Positions 37,201 to 50,939 of a stretch of DNA of 64,000 nucleotides are shown piece after piece. The notes under the pieces are model-generated. The model ran no database searches. It was given only the letters and a program-made list of their open reading frames with translations, and was not told where the DNA came from. Position 1 is the stretch's first letter; each line of letters opens with the position of its first letter. The stretch comes from Tetrahymena thermophila SB210 (taxonomy: Eukaryota; Ciliophora; Oligohymenophorea; Hymenostomatida; Tetrahymenidae): the NCBI RefSeq assembly GCF_000189635.1, contig NW_002476302.1, positions 248,001-312,000 of the forward strand, written 5' to 3'. The translations under genes were made by a program, and so were the position numbers.

Positions 37201-38806
37201 TAGCTATTTTTGTGATCAAATAAATTAATAAAAAAACAAAAATAGTGATGAATTTTATCAATACTTAAAGAAATAGAGTTTTTTATATTGAAATCTAATT
37301 TTTTAATTTGTTTAATTTGTGATTTTTATCTATAGGATATCAATTTTTATATTCTTTAAAGAGGAATATTAATATCCCTTAAAGATAAATAAGCTTATAT
37401 AAATTATCTCTTAGGTTTTTAAAGCTTTATTAAAATTAAAATTCACTAACATTTTATGTTTTATTAGCAATTTCTATACACAAAAATCAACCTTTAAAAT
37501 AATTTTCAATATATTTAATAAATACTTTTTCTAGATTTTCTTCTTGATGGTCATAACTTTTGAATAAGAACTCTTGAACTTTTTCTAATGTTTTATGCTT
37601 TTTTTTGATATTTTCAAATAATTAATCCGCATTGTCATTTTATGGCTACTTTTCCTCTATTGGCTTTGCTACACCAGCCTATTATTGCTATTTCAACCTT
37701 TCATTTAAAATACTTTGAACTGTACCCAAGTAGATTTAGTGAAAACTTGAGCTAACCATAGGTTTTTTTTTATTTAATTATTGCTATAATTCCGTTTCAA
37801 GTGTTCCTAAGTTATATTTTTTAAACATTTTCATAAAATCTGCTTGGTAGTTGGTTATTTCGTAAGTCTTTTGCTATCCTATGTTAACTTCCTCATTTTA
37901 CACGAGCTGCTCGCGTGATATAATCTATCTAATAAATTTATAAGTTAGAATTAAATTTATGCTAATTTAAGATAAAAAAGCTAAAAAATTATAATCAAAA
38001 TCGAGAAAAGAGAGAATTTTAGTAAGTTTAAAATGATTTTCATCTTAATCTCTTACTTGCTTTTCTATTTTTACTAAGATTTAGCCACTGTCTTCTTCAT
38101 CTTTTAATTTTTTGATGCTTCCTCAATCACCCTATTAATATTTATTGGAAATTAATTCATTTTTCATTCTGAAAAATTTGTCATCTGATAAATTTAGTGG
38201 TTCTTATAATTGCTTGTGAGTAAAAAAACTAAATACTTTGGCTTTCTTTTGCGTTGACTGCTTTAAAGCTATTTTTCACCCTATTTGATATATTCGCATT
38301 TCACAAAAAAAAGTAAATATTAAATAGCCTACAAACTAACTGCATACTTTAGAGTCTTCAGGTATCATAGAAGAATATTTGTATGCTCCCTTTTTAAAAA
38401 TCTCTTTAGAACTAAATATTTCTTCTTTCTTTAATTTTTCTTATAGAACTGCTATTATTAAATCAAATTTTAATTTTACTTTTTTGCATTAAATAAATAA
38501 CCAAATATTGAAAAAATTCATTTGATGCAATATTTAGTATTTTTCCCTCTAAAACATATATAATTTATTATAAATTTTAGTTTTTAAAGCGATATTCAAA
38601 ATTCTTATCTTATCTTTTAACTCAATAGACGCATGCCCCTCTCTTACTTATTTTATTAATCTAATTAATACAAATAGAAAGTTTCCTAATTCCGCCTATT
38701 CTTTTATAGTTATTTACAAAATAATATTAACTTTTTTGCAATTCTAATTTCTCAATAAACTCCTTATTTGTTCACAAAAATTATAATCCCAAAATTTTTT
38801 CTTCAT
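34201..38806 (-). CDS. Large Q/N-rich protein with a helical N-terminal domain
   Basis: Seven exons (38806-38348, 38280-38237, 38131-38057, 37928-37526, 37173-36811, 36648-36569, 36505-34201) with canonical introns sum exactly to 1243 codons. Exon 1 encodes a compact helical domain (MKKKFWDYNFCEQIRSLLRN, then QAELGNFLFVLIRLIKQV) whose layout loosely recalls CID/VHS-type helical domains; this is only a weak impression. A basic linker and a helical segment follow (KTYEITNYQADFMKMFKKYN, LEKVQEFLFKSYD). The long last exon is very rich in Asn, Gln and Ser. A polyglutamine run near residue 835 is encoded by mixed CAA, CAG, TAA and TAG codons. The composition suggests a disordered, assembly-prone protein such as an RNA-processing or condensate factor; no function is assigned. 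Exons 2 and 3 are the least certain because another frame is also open there. Confidence 0.75.
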
Positions 38807-39594
38807 TAAATTGATCACCCGCAAATCTATTAAAATGTAAACAAGTAGTAGTAGCTGATAATAATATCGCCAAATTTTTCTTTCTTTTTTTACAATCTAA
38901 TCTACTCAGAGTACAAATAAAGATCATTAATCGAAGGATAAAAATTAAATTTAGTACTAAACATTTTAGAATAAAATTTAAACACATGTTTCAAGGAAAA
39001 TTTATTTTAAATAATACAACTCAAAAACTATTTAAATTTTATAAGAAATAACTGTAATTAAAAATAAATCTTCATTTCATGCAGATAATTTTAATTTTAT
39101 AATACTTTTTTTAAAATTGACTATTTAATATTTTTATTGCAATTTTTTGATAATTGATGGCTATTAATTAGTTCTAATTTTAATAGCTACAAATAATTAT
39201 TAAACAAAACTTTCTTATTTATTTATTAATATATTTTTATCTCATAAATTTAAAATAATTCCTACCAACAGCTCTAAAAAAATATTTTAACAAAAATAAA
39301 AAAATTGAATTTGATCTTTTTTTAAAATTTAAAATATCAACAATCAAATTAAGGTTAAAGTAAAATAATCAAAAGCCATTTTAGATAAACAATAGTTTAA
39401 ATGATAGAAAAAAAAGTTATTTATAAATCAAATATTTTTACGAATTCTATTTTAATTTAAAATAAATAGATAAAATCCATTGATTTTTGATATTTAAAGT
39501 CAATATCTTGCAAATAATTATTTAATCATTAAATTTAAATATATTTAATTTTTATATTAATCATTTTAAAAGGCTTCAGTTTTTATTGCCTGCC
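38807..39594. promoter_or_regulatory. Divergent intergenic region
   Basis: About 790 bp between divergent genes. A minus-strand frame at 38781-38987 is open upstream of the Q/N-rich gene but overlaps its start in another frame and is not called. No motif recognised. Confidence 0.4.
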
Positions 39595-41831
39595 ATGCTA
39601 AAAAACAATCGCATTTTTCCTTTAAATAAGAGCACTATTCCATAAAACTCCTGTGATATTAATTAGCAAAAAATAGTTTAAAGCAGACAGAATAATATCA
39701 TTATTGCTGAAAATGAACAATAAAATAATATATAAAGTTATTTAGAGTAAACTATAAATAACTCTAAAATGAGTAACTATAGGCATTCCGTAAGTAAATT
39801 ATAAGGTTCATATCAGCGGTTTAATCAATTATCTTTAAACTTAGTCAAAAATAACGCCATTTATTGAAGTTAAAATGAGCTAGCTATTTGTAAATAGGTT
39901 TAATATTTTTTGTAAATCAAATCTAATTTGCTTTTCAAAAAAAATATATCAACCTACATTATGCTTTTTTTTGATACTAATCCCAGTGATCATCACCTTT
40001 TCTTATCCAATAAGGGTAGTTATTCTTATTTATTACGATATTGTGTTAGAATAACAAGCGTTTTAATAAAAATTAGGTTGATATTTAAAAAGGATAATAT
40101 ACCACACTATATATTTATATAGCTGTTATAATTATGTGCTTTTTCAATTATTTGACGTTGCTATTTAAAAATCCTGGAATTATACCCTCAAAAGTAACAA
40201 ATATTTTAAATAAATAACTTTTTTAGTTAAAGAAAAATATTTTACCCTTAAATTAAAATGCAATAAAATACATATACAATTATTTTTTCAAAACGAAAGA
40301 AAATGGAAAATGAGGAAAATATATTATTTTTATACTTTTTACATTTAAAAATAGATAAAAGATAAAATAGATGAGATATTAATACCACAAAAGGTAAATT
40401 AATAAGCATTTCAAAAGTAATTAGTAATTAAAATAATATGAATAATTCAGATTTTTCCTGATAAAGAAATACTAGTCATAACTGGAAAATTTTTTGAAAA
40501 CATAAAATATTGTGAAACATGTAAATTATAAAATAAATGTTTAATATAATTGAAGATAAATTAATAATTATCTAAGGTTAAATTTATAGACCTCCAAGAT
40601 CAAGTCACTGTCCAATTTGTGATTGTTGTTTTGAACTTTTAGATCATCATTGTCCATGGCTTAATATATGCATAGCCAAAAGAAATTATAGGTAATTAAA
40701 TAAAAATAGAACAAAAATTAAAACAATTTTTATAAAAAAGTACATTCTTTTTTTTCATACTCTGGCTAAACGCTGCTTTGGTTATTTCAATAGTTATGAA
40801 TTCTATTTTAATATTTGGCTCAGAAGACATAAGTCATAGTATAGCATAAAATATTCCTAGTTTCATAGCTATTATATATCTGTTTATTGCTTCTTTATTT
40901 ACAGTTAATTTATTTTTATTTCACCTCTATTTAGTTTATACGAACTAAACAACAAAAGAACACATAAAATATGGTAGCTAAAAAACTATTCATTTAAAGT
41001 AATTTTTCACTTTTTTAAGATCATTTTATTAGTTTATTTTTTTTAATTAGAAAAAGTTGGCTCAACATTTTTAGGATAGGATGCTACACTAAAATACCTT
41101 TATTTAAATTTTAAGATATATTGTAAATAGAATTAAAAAAGAATTAAGATAGTTCTCTATCTCAAATTGCAAACTTAAACTTCCCAAGAAATTAAAGCTT
41201 ATATGAATAAGAAGATAGTATAGTTTCTTAATCTAAAATTGATAAATTTAATGAAGTTAATAGCTCATTTAAGTCTGTGAGAAATTCTTAAACCAGTAAA
41301 AATTAATAAACCAATAAAGATTTATCTCAAGAATAGTAAAAGCAGATAAATACAATTCAATCGAAAGTTTATTCGAAGTTTTTAGAAAGAGCTGATTAGA
41401 ACTTAAAATAAATTATGAAATCAGTAGAAAACAATAGTATTTCAAATAAAAGCTAGCTAAAAGATGCTATAGGAAATTTTGAATGTAGTTAATATGAATA
41501 ATCAGCATGTTTTGCTGAAGCTGATTAAAATTAAAAAAAGTCAAAGCTTATAGATTTAAGTTTAGTTAAATAAAAGTCTGATGGGTAACTTAAAAGTTTA
41601 AGTGTTATTAAAGATAGTGATAAATATGAAGCCCATGTTACTAGCTACACTCATAGAAATCACCACAATATTAGTATTCCTTTAATAAATGATGAGTTCT
41701 CGATCAAAGCAAAATAAGATAAAACAGTTGATATTAAAAGTATATTTAATACTTCAATTAATCATCAATTTGAAGATTTTATAGTAGAAGATAAAAAATC
41801 AGTCGATTTAGTTGAATCTGGAATAATATGA
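39595..41831 (+). CDS. DHHC-type protein S-palmitoyltransferase
   Basis: Eight exons (39595-39789, 39845-40015, 40077-40193, 40355-40393, 40451-40520, 40577-40691, 40741-40998, 41051-41831) give 581 aa with every phase matching. A ~65-residue polar N-terminus leads to [12 protein letters not shown] and a first membrane span ([15 protein letters not shown]), then a second ([17 protein letters not shown]) followed by the family's NPGIIPS. The cysteine-rich domain follows: [20 protein letters not shown], then [18 protein letters not shown]. The DHHC tetrad is intact and its Cys is the acyl carrier. Two more spans follow ([38 protein letters not shown]), then [12 protein letters not shown] as the TTxE motif. 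A ~260-residue polar C-terminal tail is probably cytosolic. The enzyme transfers palmitate to protein cysteines on an endomembrane or the plasma membrane. Confidence 0.93.
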
Positions 41832-42653
41832 ATGAATTATTTGTTTTTTTATCCTGCAAATGTGATTGATTTTATGAAATTTAATAACTAAAAAATGTTA
41901 AATAATTTTTAAATATTTTATTATTTTAAAAATTAATAGCTCGTTTTTTTAAATTTATAAAATGTAAAATTCATTTTTAAAAAATTATATTTTAATTTAT
42001 TCAAAATAAATAAATAAATAATTATTGATATTAATATGAAAATTATTATTTTATATTTTATATTTTTAAAACAATTTTTATCCAATCAAGCAAACCTAAG
42101 CGAAATGCCATTCTTTTTATGTGATGATAGCTTTTTTAATATCATTCAATAAAAACTGATTTTAGAAATAAACTAAATTAAATCTCTTTTATCCTAAAAA
42201 AATTTGAAAATAAATTTAATTTTTCTATTAAGAAGAAATATTTTTGGAAGAGACCATTTAAAAATGCAATAAATTACGAAATGCATTATAATAATTCTTT
42301 TGGGTTAATAAACAAAAAATAATATCTATGTACAGCGAATATTTTAATTAGATTAGAATTGTAATAAATACATTCTTATTATATCGTCTATTAATCAATG
42401 AATGATTAACTTTATAATTGCTATGTGAATACAATTTATATTTGTAATTGAATTAAACACTTTATAGAGATTATATATATATAAAATAAGGATATACTAA
42501 AATTAAAAGAACATAAATCAATAAGAAATTAATAATTGATTTCATTTGATTAGATTAACATTAAGTTCATCATTTTTGTTAAGCAGATTTATTAATAATA
42601 AATATAGTATTTTTACTTAGAATATAACTAATAGATAGATAGATTGTATTTAA
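41832..42653. other. Intergenic region upstream of ELP3
   Basis: AT-rich, no gene recognised. It contains a short (GATA) patch at about 42632-42643 just upstream of the ELP3 start. Confidence 0.55.
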
Positions 42654-45019
42654 ATGCCTAATAAAGATAAAATAGAAAATAAGGCTACTATTGAAAAGTA
42701 GAAGAAGCCTGGTAAAATTAGTGGCGATGATCCCGTAGCAGTTTTAAAGACTATCTCAGAAATTGTCTCCGAATTAATCAATGCATATGAAAAGAATGAA
42801 AAAATTAATTTAACCAAGGTATATTAAATATGAAGATTTAGCTATACTTTTTAGGTTTAATTCAATTCAGAAAGGTAAACACCTTATTTAACTAAAATAG
42901 GTTAAGAGTGAACTCTCTAGAAAGAATAAATTAAGCGGTACTCCTAAAATTGTTGACATTATTGCAGCCATCCCTGAAAAATATAAGAATACTTTAATTC
43001 CTATTTTGAAAGTAAAGCCAGTAAGAACTGCTAGTGGTATTGCTGTCGTTGCTGTCATGTGTAAGCCACATAGATGTCCTCATATAGCCACTACAGGAAA
43101 TATTTGTGTTTACTGTCCAGGAGTAATTATTTATTCTTAAACTTTAAATAGCAAAGAGCGAAAAAATTGATCATTTATTTGGAAAGAAAAAAAATGAAAA
43201 TGCAAGATTTTAGCAATCTTTAAATAGGATTTAATCAAAATTAATGTAAATTTTATTATTGAAAAGGGTCCTGACTCTGATTTTGAATATTCCACATAGA
43301 GTTACACTGGTTATGAACCTACTTCTATGAGAGCTATTAGAGCTAGGTAAGAGAATTTAATTATCATTCAATAGAAAAATATATAGTGTCTATGTTGTAA
43401 AAGTTATTTGCATAGAAAGAGTTTTCAGATTAATCCCAAGAAATTTCTTAATTTTTTTTTATTGAATGGTTTGTAAAAGTAGAAAGAATCATCAAGCATA
43501 TACCTTAAATTAAATTGAATAAAATATTTTAATACTAAGTCTAAATTATTTAATAAAATATAGATATAATCCCTACATTTAAACTAGAGATCGTGTAGAA
43601 TAATTAAAGAAATTAGGTCATGATGTTGATAAAGTAGAATTCATTATTATGGGTGGTACATTTATGTCATTAGATGCAAGCTATAGAGATTATTTCATTC
43701 GTAACTTGCACGATGCCTTGAGTGGTCATAGATCTCACAATGTTGCTGAAGCAATTAAATTTTCTGATGAAAGTAGAGCTAAATGTATTGGTATTACTAT
43801 TGAAACAAGACCTGATTTTTGTTATTAACCTCATCTTTCTGACATGCTTCTATATGGATGCACCCGTATTGAGGTTGGTGTCTAATCAATTTATGAAGAC
43901 GTTGCAAGAGATACTAATAGAGGTCATACAATTGAAGCCGTCAAAAAATGCTTTAGACTTTCCAAGGATGCAGGCTTCAAAGTAGTTTCACATTTAATGC
44001 CTGATCTTCCAAATATGGGTAATTTTACTAATAATTTTATAAATTTTAAATGTAAAAATATTAAATTAAACAGGTATTGAGAGAGATCTCGAATCATTTA
44101 AAGAATTCTTTGAAAATCCTGATTTCCGTACTGACGGTTTGAAGATTTATCCCACTTTGGTTATTCGTGGCACAGGTTTATACGAGCTTTGGAAAAATGG
44201 AAAATACAGAAACTATAATCCCAGTAAATTGAATTTATTTGTAGTTGTTAGATTATTAAATAAATAAATATAAATAGATGCATTGGTAGAAATTGTAGCT
44301 AAATTGTTAGCTTTGGTTCCTCCATGGACTAGAGTTTACAGAATATAAAGAGATATTCCTATGCCTCTTGTTACAAGTGGTGTAGATAATGGTAATTTAA
44401 GAGAGTTGGCTTTGTAAAAAATGAGAGACATGAACATTCCATGCAGAGATGTAAGAACTCGTGAAGTAGGTATTAAGGAAGTTCACTTCAAAATTAAGCC
44501 TGAGTAAATCGAATTTATAAGAAGAGACTACTTTGCTAACGATGGTTGGGAATCTTTCCTCGCATATGAAGATCCCATCTAAGATACATTGGTAGGTCTG
44601 CTTAGACTTAGAAAATGTGGAGCTTCAACTTTTAGACCTGAATTAACTGGAAAGTATATATAATATTTTTAAATGGTTTTTTTTTTAAATTTATTTTAAT
44701 TAAAAGTTGCTCAATTGTAAGAGAATTACACGTTTATGGCTCAATTGTGCCAATTCACTCAAGAAATCCCTAAAAATTCTAGCATCAAGTATTTCATCAA
44801 TTAAATATTGCTTTTATATTAATCTAACTAATAAAATAGGGTTATGGTACTATGTTAATGGAAGAAGCCGAAAGAATATCAAGAGATGAACACGGTTCTA
44901 TAAAATTGGCTGTTATTGCTGGTGTTGGTACTCGTCATTATTATAGAAAGCTTGGTTACCACCTCGAAGGCCCTTACATGGTTAAATATTTAGATGGAAG
45001 AGAGTAATACGTTGATTGA
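42654..45019 (+). CDS. ELP3: Elongator complex catalytic subunit ELP3
   Basis: Eight exons (42654-42818, 42901-43122, 43267-43346, 43564-44018, 44074-44223, 44278-44653, 44707-44788, 44840-45019) give 569 aa, close to the usual ~550. Radical-SAM motif: [19 protein letters not shown], the conserved C-x9-C-x2-C that binds the 4Fe-4S cluster, followed by [20 protein letters not shown]. Other hallmarks are [43 protein letters not shown] and [15 protein letters not shown]. The C-terminal acetyltransferase domain contains [34 protein letters not shown] and [17 protein letters not shown]3 uses acetyl-CoA and SAM to start cm5U/mcm5U modification of wobble uridine 34 in tRNA. Every key residue I can identify is present. 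Intron 1 removes a stretch with a tempting but out-of-frame 20-nt mini-exon. Confidence 0.97.
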
Positions 45020-45959
45020 GAAAACTTAAAAATTAATAAGCTAATTTTAGAATTATATAATTTATTTATTATTATAGTTTCCTATTTTATATAATTGTTT
45101 AATATTCTTTTTGGGATCTCTTAATTAGTTTTTCACATTTCTTTTTGCTTACAGATTACAGATGGATATATATATATAGATATATTTGCTTAGATAAATA
45201 TGTTATCTTGCAACAAACTTCATTTTTTTTCATTTTAAATAGAAGTTTATTTTTGTGTGATTAAAATATAGAATAGAAGAGAGTAGAAAATCTTAATTAT
45301 AACTTTTAAAGAGATAACAGATACATTGCTTGATAAAATCAAATTTATTTTTTGTGTGTTGATAAATCCTATTATAATTTTTTTAACTTCTATTTAGAAA
45401 TAAAAATTATTTAGTTTTAAAAAAATAAATCTGAAAAAATTAAATAAAAAAAACTGATAAAAATAAACTCCACAAATTTAATTTAAAGCTTGAAACTTAT
45501 TAGTATATCATTAGTTGCTCTTATTGTGCATTTATAATGTTATAAACAGATACAATCAGTAATTAATTTTTAGATCTACTTTGGAGATATAAAATATTGA
45601 AAATCTTGATTGAAGTATAATTTATTTTTTTTAATTACTTTTAAGATATATTTATTTGATAGAGAGTTAATTTAAAATACTTTAAGAGCAATAATTAATT
45701 TATTTGGTGAAAATATAATATAAAAATGAATAAATTGCTTGGAAATTAGAAGTGTCTTGTAAAAATTTAGGATATTCTTTTTTGAATTAACTAAATTTAT
45801 TAAATTAGAATTGTATATTTTAACTCAATATTATTAAGAATAAGTAAAAAAGATAAAAGGAAAAAGAAGAGAAAAAAAATTTATCAAGAGATTTAATAAT
45901 ATAAAGTATTTAAATTAAAAATACAAAAAGGAAAAAAAAGCATTTATAAAGAAAAATAC
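45020..45959. other. Intergenic region between ELP3 and CNOT10
   Basis: AT-rich 940-bp gap between same-strand genes. It includes a short (TA)n/(GATA) patch at about 45165-45186. No gene seen. Confidence 0.55.
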
Positions 45960-48900
45960 ATGTAAAAGGAGTTGGAAGTAGAATCGTCATAATCTTTAGC
46001 AATTTAGGCATATGATCACTATCAAAACGGTGAATTCGATAGTGCATTAGCGTAATAAAGCATTTAGCATAATAGATAATTCCTTATAGAATAATAGAAA
46101 AACATACAATATTAAATATCAAACAGCAGCAGCACCCTTTTTCTTAAAAATATTAAAAAATTATCTTAAAAATAAATTTTGTTCTAATTCTCTGATTTGC
46201 TTTCAATCATTAATACGGAATGTAGTTATTTGAACAAATATAAAAAATAAATATAGGAAGATGCAAAAAGTAAAGAACTTGAAGCAATAACAAAATGAAT
46301 CATAGTGCATTAGGGTTCAAGAAAACATTTTATTTTGTCAATATTCGAAATTAGATGGCAAAATGAGTGATGTTTAATTATTGTCTTAGTTGCGTAATAT
46401 AGAATTAGTTAATGATTAAGATAATATTAACATAATATAATTGAGTTAGCAATATGTGATACTTATTTCTTTTTTTAATTGATTATTTTTAGATGAGCTC
46501 ATTTAAGACATGATGAAAATCAATGAGAAAGAAAAACAGATATCTGCAGCCAATAAAAATAATAAAAAAAGTAATTTATGAGAATTAAAAAAGCAAATAT
46601 CAGCACAATTTGTTTAGAGAGTTTAAATAAGAAGTTAAATTTATGAAAGGAATGTGTTAGAGGATAAAATATTTATTTATTTTAGATCTGATTTTAGTTT
46701 AAATGTTAATAAAAATATTAAAACAAACTTTGAATGATCTTTGTTACTTATAATTTGGTTTTATGCTATATTGACATCTACTTTATATATAAATGTAAAG
46801 GTACTGGTAAATAAACAGCAAACAATGATGAAGTTTCTAGTAACTCGAAAGTAATATTTCAATAAAGTTTGTCTTTAATAAATAAAATTTTAGATTGCTT
46901 TTAAAGGAAATAAAATTTTATCTTATTAAGTAGAAGATTTGTTTGTTTCAAGTTGTACTAATTATAAATTATATTAAATAGAAGGAGGATGATACGATAT
47001 TAAGATACAATTACTCTGTTATTTTACTTAATATTGGAAAATTTGAAAAGGCATTTGATGTTTTACTAAAGATTTATAAAGAGAAGAAAGAAGAAGATAA
47101 TTTTGCAATTGTAAAAGCTAAACTTCTCCTATTAGTAAAAATCTTTGCTTTTTTCAGATTAAAAGATTTATTTAAAAATAAACAATTTTATTATTCACTT
47201 TTAGGAATTGGCTCTATAGCAAAAACACTTTACTCTCGTGATTTAAATCCTAAATACTTTTAAGACTTAAAAACAGCTTAAAGAAATTAAAGATCCTAAA
47301 GACATAAAAAAGTAAAAGTAAATTAAAATGGTTTTCTTACTGATTGATTGCAAATGTTTTTTAAATTATAAAATAGAAGCTATTATGTTTCAGTTATTTT
47401 GGGTAATCAAATCCATAGCTTAGAATATCCAGATAATACTTGCAAATATGAATAGCAATTTTATTTAGGAATGATTAAAGCATAATTATCAGCTTAGCTA
47501 GGTGATCATAAAATGGCTAGAAAGCACATTAAATAGAGCTAAAAGTATCTTATAAAATTTGTCACTGTTTTAACTAGCAATAGCGAAACATCCCCATCTT
47601 ATCATCCCAAGCTATGCTCTATTATTCACTTACACGCTCTTTCTTTATTTAATTATACTAAAGCTCAAATTGTAAATTGTTTACCTTGATGAATAAATTT
47701 CTTATTATTTACATAAAAAATAAAAGGCTTACTATGAATAGAACTTTCAAAAAGTATTTAAATTAATATCCCCTACCTGTGTCTTAGATGCCCAACTGTT
47801 AGCAAATTCTGATGAATATTACAAATATTTCTAGATCTACTAGGTGTTTTAATTGAATAATATTGGTTGTGCTCATTTGAGGATGAAAAAGAGTTCAATG
47901 GCAGTTTTTTATTTCAATAAAGCAATATAACTTGCACACGATTTCAGCAATAAACAAAACTCTAAAAAATGTGAATTATTCCCAAATAACGTTAGATAAA
48001 TATAATTACTTGAAAAGAATATCCTGTCTAAAATGAATCACCTCTATTACAATTTAGGATTAGTAATTACTAATATAATAATAATATGAGACAAAGATAC
48101 TATTTTTTTATTGAAAAATAGGCACTCTTCGAAATGAAGAAATATGAAAAAGCTTACTATTATTTAAGTTAAGCTTCAGAGTAAAGAACTTCTAGTTATA
48201 GCATATGGTATCGTCTTGGAGAAATTTAGATTTGCTAGTATCATGAAATTCTTTCCAAAAATTTCACAAATGTACCTAGAATTATTTCTAACTTATTTAT
48301 CTTTTCTTTAATATTGAAATCTATTCTTTAAATTTAACAATTTTAACAAATTAATAAACAAATAAATAAGTAAATTCAAAATAAAAATTAATATCATGAA
48401 CGAGCATACATAAAAAATATAATTTCTTCTTCTTCTTCATTGTTAATAAAAAGTTAAAAATTAATTAACATCTATCCTTATTAGCTACTTCAGCTGCACG
48501 AAGAATTTGATAGATTGACATATATTTTGTAATAAAGAGCGAATGCGGCATATATATGGATTAATTTGATACACAAGATATAAAATACTCCTACTAGACG
48601 GATGTTCATCAGGCTATGAGAAAGAACAGCAAGACAAACTTGAAAGAAGATACAATTTAAGAGGAGCACTCGTCTAAGAATTATTTTAAAAGATTCTCGT
48701 TATGCAATCAAGATAAAGTAATCTGCTTGTAAAATGACAATGACAGTGATGAAGCACGTATACAAGCATTCTAAAGAAATAAACCATAAAATAAGATATA
48801 TTATATTGATAAGCAGCTTTAAGAAAAACTAGATTTAGCATTAAAGTATTCACATAGTTTTAGATTAATTCACATAAATATTCAATTAATCTTCTTAAAA

Positions 48901-49949
48901 ATAGGTGCTTTAAAAACGCTCTGCACTTGATTGAAGGAAAAATAGAAAAAATCAATGCTCAAATTAAGAATGATACAAAATATTTTATTTATGTCGACAG
49001 TAAATTAATTTATTTAATAATAATTAAATGATTTATCAGTTTTAATTTCAAAATAGGTGATAAAAAGACAACTTCAAATGAAGACTTAACTGAACAGTAT
49101 AACAAAATAAAAATCTTAAAAAAAAATAGTATAAAAAATTTTTATAAATTAAAAGGTAATTTTTAAATTTAAAAGACTCTATTTTTTCTCAAAGACAACG
49201 AATGCATCAATCTCTCCTTACTTATATTGTAAATTGAATTGTTTTTATAAAGTAAGATTGTGAATATTAATTTAAACAAACAAGGCTTACACTCATCTCT
49301 GTCGACAAGAATATAACTAAGCTCTTATTTATAGCCAAAAGGCATATAAATTAGATTATATTAGTGTTCAAAATAAATCCTGCTGTATAAATTATTAATT
49401 AGAGTGCTATATGAACCTCAATTAACCTGAAGAGGTAATCTAAATTCTAACGTATTATTTTTTTCACAACATTCAAATAAAAAATTAGGCAATTAAATTA
49501 ATAAATATTGACACTAATTATTTGGATTCTGTTGATATGATGCACAGGAATATTTCAGGTGTAAATAAATCAGAAATAAGCTTTTCTAATGCAGCTATTT
49601 CGTTTGGATTAAATACAGTTGCTTTTTACCTGAAAAATAATGAAGTTACGAAGGCTTAAACAACCCTAAACAATATTCTATCAAAGTTAAACATATAAAT
49701 AAACTCTCCCTTGGCACAAATTCCAACAATAATACTTAATCTCTTGATTTATCTCTACCTTTTATAAAGTAAAACTAGATATTTCATATTAATTCTAATT
49801 CTTTTAAATTTATAAATTTAGACAATATACAATCAGCATTAACTCTTGTTAAAAGAAGAAGATTAATCACATTTGTAAGTGAAAATTCAAATAAACCTCT
49901 GATGAGGATAACAAAACAAAGCTATTTAAATTATGTACACAGTGTATGA
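45960..49949 (+). CDS. CNOT10: CCR4-NOT complex subunit 10 (TPR protein)
   Basis: A multi-exon gene with many small exons, so only its ends and several exons are sure. It opens with SQSLAIQAYDHYQNGEFDSA, the CNOT10 N-terminal TPR motif. Later TPR-like exons read LRYNYSVILLNIGKFEKAFD, then NNIGCAHLRMKKSSMAVFYF followed by NKAI, and LFEMKKYEKAYYYLSQASEQ with WYRLGEI. Near the end NAAISFGLNTVAFYLKNNEV and LNLLIYLYLLQ splice in phase to NNIQSALTLVKRRRLITF, matching the C-terminal 'NLA.yLLL…YL.LQ…AL.lvKRRR' of the family. CNOT10 pairs with CNOT11 as a module of the CCR4-NOT deadenylase, which shortens mRNA poly(A) tails. Exons between about 46.25 and 46.95 kb, and the frame change near 46.29 kb, were not resolved. 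TGA at 49947-49949 ends the last frame. Confidence 0.8.
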
Positions 49950-50939
49950 AATCTATCTATAAACAAATAAATTTATTTAATGTCTTAAATGTCAATTTTA
50001 TTAAATATCTATAATACACAACTAACCAAAACAATAATTTAAGATATAATTTTTTATTATTTTATCATAAGAACTTCAATATTTAATTTTCTTTTTCCAC
50101 ACATTATTCTTTTAATTGTTTATAAATTATTCTTCTGTACATCCTAATCAAATTTCTTTATAGAAATTTTACTGGATTGCCAATTTATTTATTTTTTTAG
50201 ATTTAGCTTGCTATTTAATTTAGATCTACTTTTTTTTTTTCAAAAACTTAGAAAAATTTGACAATTTTATATTGAGAAGCTAAATTTTTAAGTTATCATA
50301 AAACTCTTAAAATATAAAAAAAATGAACATTAAAATTCATCGTATTTACAATTACTAAAAGAAGATAAAAATTTTCAGTATGTTAAATTTTTTTGAGTCA
50401 TTTAATAAAATTTTTAAAAAGACAGATTCAAATTATGAAAATAAGAACTAGTTTTGAAAAACCCGCTAAAAGATTGAAAAAATAGTTATCAATTATTATA
50501 ATAAATCGTATTTTAATTTTACACAAAGAATAAAATATTCGATTTTATTATATAAAAACATTTTTATATTTTTAAGTAATTTTTTATGAGAATATTTATA
50601 ATTTTTTAGTAATTTAAAATTTTAAAAAACTAGACAGATGCCAGTATAAATAAATATTCTTTCTTTAAATTATTGATAATACATTTGACATAATTAATTT
50701 ATAAGTTAAATTGATTGCGAAGATTATAAGTATTAAAAGAAAAGATAAATTTAAGTTTTCATTATCTCTTTGTTTGAAATAAAAGTAGTATTAGTTATTT
50801 GAAGAATAAATTAGAAAGAGTATTTATTATAAAAATAAGGCATTTAAAAATTACAAGCAAACAAAATAAAATAGATTAAATAGATAACCTATAATTTAAA
50901 AAGTTAGTTTTCGATTTATAAACTCAAAAATAAGTAGGA
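49950..50939. other. Intergenic region
   Basis: Nearly 1 kb of AT-rich DNA between same-strand genes with no coding signal. Confidence 0.6.

Noticed and set aside
37929-38347. Selenocysteine reading of the two in-frame TGA codons
   Set aside because: No redox-type context or recognisable SECIS; canonical introns remove the need for read-through.
42855-42874. 20-nt mini-exon in the first ELP3 intron
   Set aside because: Its inclusion breaks the frame; skipping it gives an exact match to the ELP3 family.
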